A stretch of 64,000 bases of DNA from Balneolaceae bacterium UBA7797 (GTDB lineage Bacteria; Bacteroidota; Rhodothermia; Balneolales; Balneolaceae), in the NCBI GenBank assembly GCA_002480645.1, contig DLCN01000025.1:3492-67491 (forward strand). The letters run 5' to 3'. The notes beneath the pieces were generated by a model that saw nothing but the letters and a program-made list of their open reading frames with translations, was not told the DNA's origin and ran no database searches. This document shows, piece by piece, positions 19,901-26,792 of the stretch (position 1 is the stretch's first letter; each line of letters starts with the position of its first letter). Made by a program: the position numbers and the translations under genes.

Positions 19901-20007
19901 GAATTATGCTGATCAAAGACATGGTTCGTCAACTGAAAGGGACCCGTGAATTAGTTACCACATCAGGTACTGAATACATTTTACATATTCCATTGCCCAA
20001 TGACTGA
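16981..20007 (+). CDS. Propeller-type sensor histidine kinase (Y_Y_Y, HisKA_2, HATPase)
   Basis: 1008 residues from TTG. A signal peptide (to about residue 26, ending AFAQ) is followed by a large periplasmic region of two-component-regulator propeller repeats (about 40-640, for example GLWVALGNGVARLE), a Y_Y_Y domain (about 655-735), one membrane helix (about 745-768), a coiled coil (about 772-812), a HisKA_2 dimerisation domain with phospho-acceptor His817 in IHHRVKNNLQ, and a HATPase_c domain (about 905-1005, NEVVTNAFKHAF and DNGPGFD). It is split-type, not a hybrid, with its response regulator starting 8 nt before its stop codon. The architecture resembles Bacteroidetes carbohydrate-sensing systems, but no polysaccharide-utilisation genes are adjacent; the ligand is unknown. 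Confidence 0.93.
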   Translation: MGSIHNISGLYFLFLLLLVDANSAFAQLKNESGRPFYTIYESEDYRATPQNWAIEQDSTGRIFIANNAGVLRFDGYNWDIARSLNGNLIRSLEKAPDGTIYFGGEGVFGRIGADTTGNTILISLLDLVPENYRDFTDIWNIVSTPSGVYFQAHEALFYLRDNRIEVLWQKNSNESGGNILNVGAQIFYQKTNEGVFVINGTEMEPIAGFESFPHRIAGIIKKQNNELLILTVDQGLYLFNGDSIKPINSEISEKLKLATCYKVLTLSSGNIAISTIYDGLYVINEQGEYVNSINLNESANTGLFEDQTHGLWVALGNGVARLELESPLSKFDEDAGLNGFINDVIRFKGDIYAANLNGIHKLVTADLEPAYFTQIEGSQAHTLALSATEDYLLMGTTRGVFVYDGKTVTSITPRMLIVDIIPSKFREDMFFVVTENGFRTLTKTSGGWSLENPVTDFLPYPFTVLETADSTLWVGQTSEITKVRDLYSGDEPVTTTYSADEILSDRVEKYIYPIQFHDLILFGTPKGVYQLDENSGEFIPDSSFGIKYAAPGRDVYLAESLSDTTWYIRSFLNELLTQSADSAFTWDEISLLRMPEGTTNNVYYDPEGVLWLSTWNGLFRYDFNRTMERKTQQKAHIHHVYETHKDSLIYGGHSEELFPEPVLTYYENSVRFQYGLPHFDALGENQFSYRMIGAEDSWSRWTKETQKDYTNLDPGTYTFEIKGKNLYRVDSIPARFTFTILPPWYLTNWAKTVYLILASGFIGLIAFVVSKIRTKRLEERNLQLEAEVAARTSEIAAQKKMIEESLAEKEVLLKEIHHRVKNNLQIIYSLLNLQKESITDEKVLDAIKTGQSRIRSMSMIHEILYQNDDLKRVELAPYLKNLVRHIEQSYQKEEVRTAFDMEPCEVDLNVAIPLGLTVNEVVTNAFKHAFKGKKNGLLSISASVKEGLLRLVIKDNGPGFDMDHEPVQQDETLGIMLIKDMVRQLKGTRELVTTSGTEYILHIPLPND

Positions 20008-20608
20008 CCTACGCGTTCTCATATTAGAAGATGAAATGGTAATTGCCCGGGATTTGAATAATATCCTCAGAAAGATTGGCATTCGTAATACACTTATCGT
20101 GAACGATTCAACCGAAATGGTGAATACCTATACGAACTTTCTACCGCATCTGGTGCTGGCTGACATCAATCTTGAAGAAGACTATCAGGATGGTATTACC
20201 CTGTGCAAGCAGATGCTTCAAAAAATTAACACCCATGTAATTTTTATTACTGCGAATGCCAACGATGATTATCTGATTAGGGCACAAGGCCTCAAACCTT
20301 TAAACTATCTGCTCAAACCTTTTGATGAAGATCAGGTAGCTACTACCATAACGCTGGCTTTATCTAAGCAGGAAGTGCAAGAAGGTGGATTTCTGAAGCA
20401 GGATTACTCTGAACTTTTCACGGAAAGTGAATTCACTATTCTGAAGCTAATCGCACAGAAAAAAACAACCGCTGAAATTGCTGAACAACTTTTTATCTCC
20501 CCGAAAACCGTGGAAAATCACCGTCGTAATATCTCACAAAAGCTGAATTTGAGCGGGCGGAACAACTCCCTTCTTTCCTGGGCGCTGGAGCATAAACGGG
20601 AGTTTTAA
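20000..20608 (+). CDS. LuxR/NarL-type response regulator
   Basis: 202 residues. A receiver domain (1-120) has acidic residues E10/D11, phospho-acceptor Asp55 (VLADINLEED) and the conserved KPF at about 108. The C-terminal HTH_LuxR domain (about 135-195) carries the recognition-helix signature PKTVENHRRNIS. It starts 8 nt inside the sensor-kinase gene, so translation is coupled and the two form a pair. Its DNA-binding domain closely resembles the separate HTH protein encoded at 21056-21262, suggesting a shared origin or overlapping targets. Confidence 0.93.
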   Translation: MTDLRVLILEDEMVIARDLNNILRKIGIRNTLIVNDSTEMVNTYTNFLPHLVLADINLEEDYQDGITLCKQMLQKINTHVIFITANANDDYLIRAQGLKPLNYLLKPFDEDQVATTITLALSKQEVQEGGFLKQDYSELFTESEFTILKLIAQKKTTAEIAEQLFISPKTVENHRRNISQKLNLSGRNNSLLSWALEHKREF

Positions 20609-20611
20609 AAG

Positions 20612-20651
20612 TTACTCGGATTGCGAAGAGTCCACCAACACCAAGATTCGA
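20612..20651 (+). repeat. Intergenic palindromic repeat, copy 1
   Basis: A ~40-nt unit that aligns with 20708-20749; over the best 27 nt (20625-20651 against 20723-20749) 21 positions agree. It includes an ACTC...GAGT dyad. It follows the response-regulator stop codon directly. It resembles dispersed intergenic repeats of the ACTCCGAGGAACGAGGAGT kind known from Bacteroidetes-like genomes; membership is inferred from recollection of the pattern. Confidence 0.45.
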
Positions 20652-20707
20652 ATCAGGTCAAGATCGTGTAGATTCATCGTTGCTGCCTCTCTATGACTTG
20701 GGGATAG

Positions 20708-20749
20708 TCACTCCGAGGAATCGAGGAGTCTGCCAAAACCAAAAATCGA
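20708..20749 (+). repeat. Intergenic palindromic repeat, copy 2
   Basis: Second unit, offset 98 nt from the first within the best-aligned part. It holds the dyad ACTCC-(10 nt)-GGAGT at its left end. A further inverted repeat, CTGCCAAA at 20730-20737 with TTTGGCAG at 20762-20769, overlaps it. No coding potential is convincing across this interval. Confidence 0.45.
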
Positions 20750-20891
20750 GATGTAACAATGTTTGGCAGTATCAACACTTTAATATTGTGTTGAGGATAC
20801 CATTGACCAAACCCATGCTTACTTATACACTTACCACAGCCCTATACACTGGTAATCAATGAATTGATCCATAGTTTTCGACCTCCTCTGT

Positions 20892-20912
20892 CTCCTCCTT
20901 CTCAAGGAGGAG
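20892..20912. repeat. Perfect 9-bp hairpin in the intergenic region
   Basis: CTCCTCCTT (20892-20900), three-nt loop, AAGGAGGAG (20904-20912). It has no U-tract on either strand, so it is more likely a dispersed palindromic element than an intrinsic terminator. The rest of 20609-21003 holds no gene I can support; a 60-codon open frame at 20680-20862 looks random. Confidence 0.5.
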
Positions 20913-21003
20913 GACTCGTTGATATAGCTTTAGTGTAGATCATAGATTTACCCCTGATCACAAAAGAAAAGCAGATACGAATAGCCTCCCTTTTCTAATC
21001 TAA

Positions 21004-21042
21004 AATGAGGGCTGGCCCCTATGTTGAGTGCCAGCCCTCATT
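21004..21042 (+). promoter_or_regulatory. Strong 13-bp hairpin in the leader of the solo HTH gene
   Basis: AATGAGGGCTGGC (21004-21016) pairs perfectly with GCCAGCCCTCATT (21030-21042) around a 13-nt loop, and is followed by a moderately T-rich TATTTACTTA. It ends 13 nt before the ATG at 21056. It could be an intrinsic terminator/attenuator or a structure that controls ribosome access. No gene ends just upstream (the previous stop is ~400 nt away), which favours a role in the leader of the downstream gene. Confidence 0.6.
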
Positions 21043-21055
21043 ATTTACTTACGTT

Positions 21056-21262
21056 ATGAAATCACACTTACCTATTAGTAAAGCCGAGATGAGGGTTTTG
21101 AGACTCATCTCCAAAAACAGATCAAGTGACCAAATAGCCACTGAACTTGGCTTAAAACCAAAAACAGTGGAAAACCACCGCTATAACATTGCCCGGAAAT
21201 TAGATCTCTCGGGTAATAATTGTGTGTTGCGGTATGCCCTTCAACACAAAGATGAACTTTAA
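21056..21262 (+). CDS. Solo LuxR-type HTH protein
   Basis: 68 residues from ATG 21056. The frame also opens at ATG 21005, but that start would lie inside the strong hairpin and adds 17 unconserved residues. Almost the entire protein is one HTH_LuxR domain (KAEMRVLRL, then PKTVENHRYNIARKLDLSG) with no receiver or ligand-binding domain. About half its residues match the C-terminal domain of the response regulator encoded 450 nt upstream, including the PKTVENHR helix, LSG and the ALxHKxE ending. It heads a same-strand set with a lipoprotein gene 19 nt downstream, so it may regulate the tectonin locus. GerE of Bacillus is a known example of a free-standing HTH of this family. Confidence 0.82.
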   Translation: MKSHLPISKAEMRVLRLISKNRSSDQIATELGLKPKTVENHRYNIARKLDLSGNNCVLRYALQHKDEL

Positions 21263-21281
21263 TTTTCTAATCGCCTGAACA

Positions 21282-21944
21282 ATGAATATAAAATCGCTCA
21301 TTAACCTACTTCTTCTTTCAACTATACTGACATCCTGCTCATCAATTCGCCCACTTGAGGTGAAATACCAAGGCTTAGAAGGCTCTGGCTTTTACTCAAC
21401 CTCAGCAGCAACAAAATCTTCTATCGTGAGGCAGACCAATGACAACTTGATCGTTTGCTCCGAACCCGCCCCGGACGCCACCTACAATGAAGAGGCAAAT
21501 ACTGCGCTTGATCTTGATATGCTCACTATAGGTAATAAAGATTCTGAGGGTGCCTCTGAAGGTGAAGCAGAAGCAAGTCTGGGTGGCCGCTCCGTTAATG
21601 TGCTCTTGACTCGTGAGATGTATTTCAGGATGTGTGAATTCTTTGCCAATACTAATATTTCCGACTCCCTTAAAGTTGAAATTTACAAGACGACCCTTCA
21701 GACTATCATGGGAATTAACAATCAGAATTATGGAACGGGTACTTCCAGTGGAGCCAAAGTACAGGGTATAATTAATGAGGGAGGCTCGCTTGTTTTGCCC
21801 AACTCTATGAATGACCCATCGGTAGTATGTTCCTCTTCAGGCAGTTCCAAAACTACCACTGATAACGCTTCAGACTCATCTTCATCCAGTAGCAGCAACG
21901 AAAATACAAACTGTGATCCCTTCACAGACCCAAACTGCGGGTAA
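21282..21944 (+). CDS. Lipoprotein with Ser-rich C-terminus, unknown function
   Basis: 220 residues with a lipoprotein signal (LTSC, lipid-attachment Cys19). The middle part (about 40-160) shows no family I recognise. The last 45 residues are low complexity, rich in Ser, Asn and Asp, and end in CDPFTDPNCG, where two cysteines may form a disulfide. Located between the solo HTH gene (19 nt) and the tectonin-protein gene (33 nt), which suggests one transcript. It could be a surface anchor or partner for the tectonin protein; that is inference from position only. Confidence 0.8.
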   Translation: MNIKSLINLLLLSTILTSCSSIRPLEVKYQGLEGSGFYSTSAATKSSIVRQTNDNLIVCSEPAPDATYNEEANTALDLDMLTIGNKDSEGASEGEAEASLGGRSVNVLLTREMYFRMCEFFANTNISDSLKVEIYKTTLQTIMGINNQNYGTGTSSGAKVQGIINEGGSLVLPNSMNDPSVVCSSSGSSKTTTDNASDSSSSSSSNENTNCDPFTDPNCG

Positions 21945-21977
21945 GTCTGTAACTGTTAACTCACCATCTTAACCGCC

Positions 21978-24900
21978 ATGAATACTAAAACTACTCTTTA
22001 CAAACAGGTGCTTAGTTATACCCTGTTTCTTGTGCTTATGACCGTAAATACCGCATTGGCTTATCCGGAAATTCAATCGGATGAGGACAAAGAATTTGTG
22101 GTACTGCAATTGGTTGATCTCAGGCTCAATCATCAGCTGGAAGTGAACTCAGCTAAAAAAATTAATGCCCAAACCTATGAAGCTTCCATTTCCGGGATGG
22201 GAGGCAAGGAGATAGGTTCTATGTTGTATAAAGGATCCTCCGGGTCCTGGATACTTATCATACGAACCGAAAACTCGTACCACGAATTTCTCAAAATCAC
22301 ACACCCGGTTTACTTCTTTACAACACAGGATGGCGTCATCAATATGGATGAGAACACACCGGACGAAGTGAAAAATTTTCTTGCTCCATACAAAAATCTT
22401 GGCCATAGTATTCAGGTAAAAACAGGTGCTTCGGTAACCGGCATCTGGTATCCGATGGATGTGGCTCCCGGAGCACAGGAACTCATAAAAATGATTGGCT
22501 TGAGCAACAGCCGGTTTTCAGGTGGGTTAGAGATACGAGGTGCTTACAACTATTTGGCCAGTAGCGACATGATGATGAGTTTAGTGGCCGATTTAGGGGC
22601 CCTTCCTACGATTCCCGGTCAACCCGATTCGTTCAAAATGCAGCAAGAGGAAGTGGACTTAGGGATTGCCTGCAAACTCACTGCCAGCCTCGATTTCATA
22701 AAACCAAAGAGTTTTTTGCGCTTTGATGAAACCGATTGTGAACTAAGAATAGGCACCGAGGTGCGTGTGGATGTAAACTCCGATCATGTTTTTTTTGATG
22801 CCGCAATTGGGTTCCGGTCTATCAAACGAGCCAACAGTCGCGCCGCAAACGCTGAGGTTCAGGCCGTTGCCAGCACCTTAGGGTTCGACCCCAACAAAAG
22901 TACCGCCATTTTTGTGGAAGGTGATATTCGTGGTGGCATTTGGAAAGACATCTTTGGTCTGAAGGGATTTAATATGCAGGAAGTTAAACTGCAAACCCTC
23001 ATCGACAAAGAAACCGGTTGGCATATCGGAATCTTAGGGCAGATCGATTTCGGCACTCAAACACGATTAACGGCTTCTGTTCTTATCCCGGTTGGCGCTG
23101 CTTCGGGTACCGGAGTAGCATTAATGGCAAGCTTAGACCGCATCATGTTAGAAGAGCTCGCCATGCTTCCCTCTGTTTTGGGAGGTCCGGATACGTATTC
23201 CGACGAATGGAAAACAGCGATAAAGGATGTTGGATTGAATCATTTTGGGTTACAAAATGTCAAATTCACTTTTGCGCCTTCCGTAAGCGATCCCGACCTG
23301 GGCATCGATCAATCAGGAACAACAGTTACCGGGTCACTGATAGCTTTTAACAAAAATCTGAGTTCGTTAAAAGTATACGCCAATAAAGACGGCATCTATT
23401 TTGATGATGCCATGGAACCCTGGTCCATCGGTTGGTTCGAAATGAAAAACGCTCGCTTCAAGGGCTTTATTCCCTCTAAAGAAAGCCTGAAAGGAAGCAG
23501 TGTAATTAAAAGGAAGCTTAATTATGTGGGGCAAAATGCATTTGTACTTTTCATCGATACTTTTTTTGAAATTGATGGCGAAAAAGAGCGTGCACTTGCC
23601 TCATTTACAGCCGCTAATTTTGGATTCGAATTTGATGCTAATGTTACTGAAGATATCGGGGCTGGATTTAAATTCCGGTTACCTCTCGCCAATATCCTCG
23701 ACAAAAAAGCCCCTTTCGAAGTAGCCGGGTATTTTAAGGATGGTGGTAAAACCATCGCAAATGAAGTATCACACACCATTAGTACTGATCTTACTAACGA
23801 TTTCAAAAACATTGACAAAACGTATGCTTCCGAGATGCAAAATATTACGCATGCCCAAAGTATATTCGACTCTCTTAAAACCGTGTACGAAAATGCCCGC
23901 GAACAGGCTCAGCAGCGGTACGATAAAGCCGTTGCTCCGCTGGAGCATGCCGAGAGTGTTTTAAAAAGTAAGCAAGGCTCGCTCGACCATTTACATAGCG
24001 AGTTCAAACACTGGAAAAACAAAGCCAAACATTACCATTGGTACCAGGTGAAAGAAAAAGTACATGCCTATTATGAAGAAGGTAAATATTGGTCGGAGTA
24101 TGAAGCATACAAACCGGTAATTGAAGCGGCAAAATTGGTTGTTAAATCACTGGAGGAAACCACGCACTTTATTTCGGTAGATGCCGATCCATTGGTGGTA
24201 GCTTCATTTTCGGAATATAATGGAGCTCGTTTTTCTCTAGCCATTGCTAAAGGGGCCCTCACTGCGGCCCAAAAAGCCACTTCTTATGTTGAAAGTCTAC
24301 CGGAGCAAATCCTGAATGGTGCTTTTGACGCTTTCAGTATTAACAACATACACATTTCGGGCTCGGCCGATGGCCAAAATGATCTGGACCTTGTTTTGAA
24401 TGTATCCGGGGTTGTTTTTGGTGAGGACTGGAATGTATCCCCCTCTATCGAAATTGCTTCACCCGAAAAAGCGGGAGAAGTGGCAGCACAGAATTTAAAA
24501 AACCTGGCTGATGCCATTGCACCTATGGCTGGTAATATACACTCACATGCACGGGCAAAATATCATGGAACTGATTATGCTCAATACCCTCCCGGTGTTC
24601 AGCTAGCGTACAAATGGGAAAGAATGCCGGGATTGGCCACAGATATTGCAGCCAGTGACGAAACTACATTTGTAAATAACAGCAGCGGGTACATCTACCA
24701 ATGGAACCAGGCTGATTCGTCCTGGCACCAATTTATGGATGGTGGAGGCGTTATCCACCTGGATGCGAAAGGAGAAAATGAACTGGTAGTAGTTAATAAC
24801 AAAGGGCGTTTGTATTACAGGGATAATACCAATAACAGCTGGGTACTCGATGATCATGCCAATGCTGTTTATGATGTTGGATATGGCGAAGATGGAACCT

Positions 24901-25364
24901 TATGGGTTACCACTGTTAAAGAGGTTAATAGTGGGTTGGAAAATCCTATAGACTTTACTCACCTGTTTGCAAAACAGACAGATCACAATGAATTTGATTC
25001 CAGATATAAGTACTCCATCTATCGGAAAAAACCAGGGCAAAACTGGGAGAAAATGCCCGGATCTTTGGTTCGAATTGATGTAGACAAAGACGGTAATGCC
25101 TGGGGTATTAACAGAAATCAATCAATATACCGTTGGACCGGAGAAAACTGGGAGCAAGTTAGTGGTCGGGCTGTTGATATTGGTGTTGGCGGTGGAAATG
25201 TTTGGGTGGTAAACGAAGATAGTTTCGTTTACCATTACATTTCCGGAAGTAAAAAATGGGTACGAATTACGGGAGCCGGAGCGAATATCTCGGTAGATGG
25301 AAATGGCCATCTCTGGCTGTTAAATTCTGAGGGCCACATATATAAAAACCTCGGGCCCAGATAG
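21978..25364 (+). CDS. Exported 1128-residue protein with C-terminal tectonin propeller
   Basis: Signal peptide 1-28 (ending TALA). Residues about 30-620 form a large beta-rich region I do not recognise, with repeats of secreted-domain type (GxxxxGTGVALMASLD, GAGFKFRLPLAN). Residues about 635-760 are strongly helical/coiled-coil (EQAQQRYDKAVAPLEHAES). Residues about 875-1128 contain six tectonin-type repeats, each with a hydrophobic strand pattern like GxAxDIxVxxxGxxWxxN..G.IYxW and a closing Trp, for example WERMPGLATDIAAS and WEQVSGRAVDIGVG. Tectonin propellers in slime moulds and animals are six-bladed and bind lipopolysaccharide or glycans. No T9SS domain is seen, so secretion beyond the periplasm is unproven. 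Third gene of the HTH-lipoprotein-tectonin set. Confidence 0.82.
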   Translation: MNTKTTLYKQVLSYTLFLVLMTVNTALAYPEIQSDEDKEFVVLQLVDLRLNHQLEVNSAKKINAQTYEASISGMGGKEIGSMLYKGSSGSWILIIRTENSYHEFLKITHPVYFFTTQDGVINMDENTPDEVKNFLAPYKNLGHSIQVKTGASVTGIWYPMDVAPGAQELIKMIGLSNSRFSGGLEIRGAYNYLASSDMMMSLVADLGALPTIPGQPDSFKMQQEEVDLGIACKLTASLDFIKPKSFLRFDETDCELRIGTEVRVDVNSDHVFFDAAIGFRSIKRANSRAANAEVQAVASTLGFDPNKSTAIFVEGDIRGGIWKDIFGLKGFNMQEVKLQTLIDKETGWHIGILGQIDFGTQTRLTASVLIPVGAASGTGVALMASLDRIMLEELAMLPSVLGGPDTYSDEWKTAIKDVGLNHFGLQNVKFTFAPSVSDPDLGIDQSGTTVTGSLIAFNKNLSSLKVYANKDGIYFDDAMEPWSIGWFEMKNARFKGFIPSKESLKGSSVIKRKLNYVGQNAFVLFIDTFFEIDGEKERALASFTAANFGFEFDANVTEDIGAGFKFRLPLANILDKKAPFEVAGYFKDGGKTIANEVSHTISTDLTNDFKNIDKTYASEMQNITHAQSIFDSLKTVYENAREQAQQRYDKAVAPLEHAESVLKSKQGSLDHLHSEFKHWKNKAKHYHWYQVKEKVHAYYEEGKYWSEYEAYKPVIEAAKLVVKSLEETTHFISVDADPLVVASFSEYNGARFSLAIAKGALTAAQKATSYVESLPEQILNGAFDAFSINNIHISGSADGQNDLDLVLNVSGVVFGEDWNVSPSIEIASPEKAGEVAAQNLKNLADAIAPMAGNIHSHARAKYHGTDYAQYPPGVQLAYKWERMPGLATDIAASDETTFVNNSSGYIYQWNQADSSWHQFMDGGGVIHLDAKGENELVVVNNKGRLYYRDNTNNSWVLDDHANAVYDVGYGEDGTLWVTTVKEVNSGLENPIDFTHLFAKQTDHNEFDSRYKYSIYRKKPGQNWEKMPGSLVRIDVDKDGNAWGINRNQSIYRWTGENWEQVSGRAVDIGVGGGNVWVVNEDSFVYHYISGSKKWVRITGAGANISVDGNGHLWLLNSEGHIYKNLGPR

Positions 25365-25465
25365 AATGATCTTCAATCTTAAGGCGGTATAAGGTATTCG
25401 CTGTTCTTTAAACTGACGAATACTCATCGAGAACAGGATTTAAAATCTTTAAAACCAACACTATT

Positions 25466-25496
25466 CCAGGCCAGAGTTGTATTTACCCTGTCCTGG
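25466..25496 (+). repeat. Imperfect hairpin downstream of the tectonin gene
   Basis: CCAGGCCAG (25466-25474) and CTGTCCTGG (25488-25496) pair at 8 of 9 positions with a 13-nt loop. It lies ~100 nt past the tectonin-gene stop and ~90 nt before the next gene, with no clear T-run straight after. Possible transcript end or leader structure. Confidence 0.3.
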
Positions 25497-25583
25497 TCAG
25501 CATTTGATTAATTTTTTGTGATGGAAGGAACCAGGTTTACAGTTAGTGGTAAACAACTCTAATTGTTAACCAACCCAATTATT

Positions 25584-26315
25584 ATGCGTTTCAGGTACGA
25601 CTTTTTAGGTTTGATGGTGTTCTCTGTAGTATTCACAGCCTGCTCTTCATCCCAGTATATCGGTTCCTTTTCCAGTGTTGATACCGAAAGGGAAAAGCAG
25701 ATTAATGACGACGACATCAGAAAGGCTTTTGAGGCGAATCCACAGATCACCTTACCGGCTTCGATGTCTATTTACAATGCGAGCAGAGATAAATATCCGT
25801 TTCAGGATTCTGTGTTAACAGTAAAGAACATTTCGAGGGCGGTAGAGATCTCTCCGGCTCTGTTAAACCCGGATGGCTATTATTACAGCCAGCAACATGA
25901 GATCTATGCTCACAGTAGCACGATTCCGGAGCCGATCAATTTAATGAAGCTCCGGCTTTATGCGGCACAATCAAAATCGGATCTGGTTATGTTCGTATCC
26001 TCATCCACGGGATACGACGAGCGTTCGAACCTGCTTTCTATACTCTATGCCGGTTTGGTCACCATTCCCATCATTCCCGGGAGGAATGCAGAATTAACCA
26101 CCTATCTTGAAGCATATATTTTCGATGTCAGAAACGGGCTGCTTTATTCTTCATACAGGGATAAACGAACGTTTAAAAAGCGTTTTGTTAAAGTAGGTTT
26201 TGCTGCAAATATTGATGAGATCAAACAACAACAGATCGACGAAATGATGCCGGACTTTCTTTCCTATGTCCGTTCTACCATCACTCATCCTGATCTTCAG
26301 CTTACTCAGGAATAA
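25584..26315 (+). CDS. Lipoprotein of unknown function
   Basis: 243 residues from ATG 25584; a TTG seven codons earlier is in frame but would shift the lipoprotein signal away from its normal place. Lipobox FTAC with Cys20. The mature protein has a region (about 130-210) with alternating hydrophobic strands, LVMFVSSSTGYDERSN and a small hydrophobic stretch ILYAGLVTIPIIPG that could insert in or lie on a membrane. No family recognised. It has its own 219-nt upstream gap, so cotranscription with the tectonin gene is uncertain. Confidence 0.8.
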   Translation: MRFRYDFLGLMVFSVVFTACSSSQYIGSFSSVDTEREKQINDDDIRKAFEANPQITLPASMSIYNASRDKYPFQDSVLTVKNISRAVEISPALLNPDGYYYSQQHEIYAHSSTIPEPINLMKLRLYAAQSKSDLVMFVSSSTGYDERSNLLSILYAGLVTIPIIPGRNAELTTYLEAYIFDVRNGLLYSSYRDKRTFKKRFVKVGFAANIDEIKQQQIDEMMPDFLSYVRSTITHPDLQLTQE

Positions 26316-26330
26316 TCTATATTTTTGACT

Positions 26331-26366
26331 ATAACGGGTTATATTCGCTCGAAAATAACCCGTTAT
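26331..26366 (+). promoter_or_regulatory. 12-bp hairpin abutting the yjbQ start codon
   Basis: ATAACGGGTTAT (26331-26342) pairs perfectly with ATAACCCGTTAT (26355-26366), loop 12 nt, ending two nt before the yjbQ ATG. A TATTTTTG (-7-like) lies at 26320-26327. It may end the upstream transcript, or fold the yjbQ leader so that ribosome access is reduced. Confidence 0.45.
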
Positions 26367-26368
26367 TT

Positions 26369-26791
26369 ATGAAGACCTTTCAAAAGACGATCCGCCTCAG
26401 TCAGAAATCAAGGGGCTACCATATAATCACAAGAGAATTACTGCAACAACTCCCGGAAATTGAAGAGATCACAACCGGGATCGCACATTTCTTTATACAA
26501 CATACAAGTGCTGCATTAACGATCAACGAGAACGCTGACCCGTCGGTACGCAGAGATTTTGAAACCCATTTTAACCGATCCGTTCCGGAAGACTTTAATC
26601 TTTATGAACATACTCTTGAGGGAGCTGATGACATGACCTCTCACATTAAAAGTTCCATCCTGGGTGCTTCCGTTTCTGTTCCAATCACGAATGGAACACT
26701 GAATATGGGAATCTGGCAGGGTATCTATCTGTGTGAACATAGAAACCGTGGAGGCGAACGTAAGATCGTCGCCACATTAATGGGAGTTTGA
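26369..26791 (+). CDS. yjbQ: YjbQ family protein (UPF0047)
   Basis: 140 residues, the usual size. The conserved FIQHTSAALTINENADP and GxWQGIYLCEHRNRGG segments are present, including the His/Glu/His residues that line the metal site in this trimeric family. Members show thiamine-phosphate-synthase side activity in vitro; the physiological role is unsettled. The gene is intact, but its last 78 bp are repeated 3540 bp downstream, and a convergent gene ends one base after its stop codon. Confidence 0.95.
   Translation: MKTFQKTIRLSQKSRGYHIITRELLQQLPEIEEITTGIAHFFIQHTSAALTINENADPSVRRDFETHFNRSVPEDFNLYEHTLEGADDMTSHIKSSILGASVSVPITNGTLNMGIWQGIYLCEHRNRGGERKIVATLMGV
26714..26791 (+). repeat. 78-bp direct repeat, left copy (3' end of yjbQ)
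   Basis: Identical to 30254-30331 at 77 of 78 positions (the difference is 26749 T against 30289 G). Similarity stops abruptly on both sides. It runs exactly to the last base of the yjbQ stop codon. Confidence 0.95.
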
Positions 26792-26792
26792 A

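Noticed and set aside
20680..20862. 60-codon open frame between the response regulator and the solo HTH gene
   Set aside because: It lies in the palindromic-repeat interval, shows no recognisable domain and has an unlikely composition for a protein.
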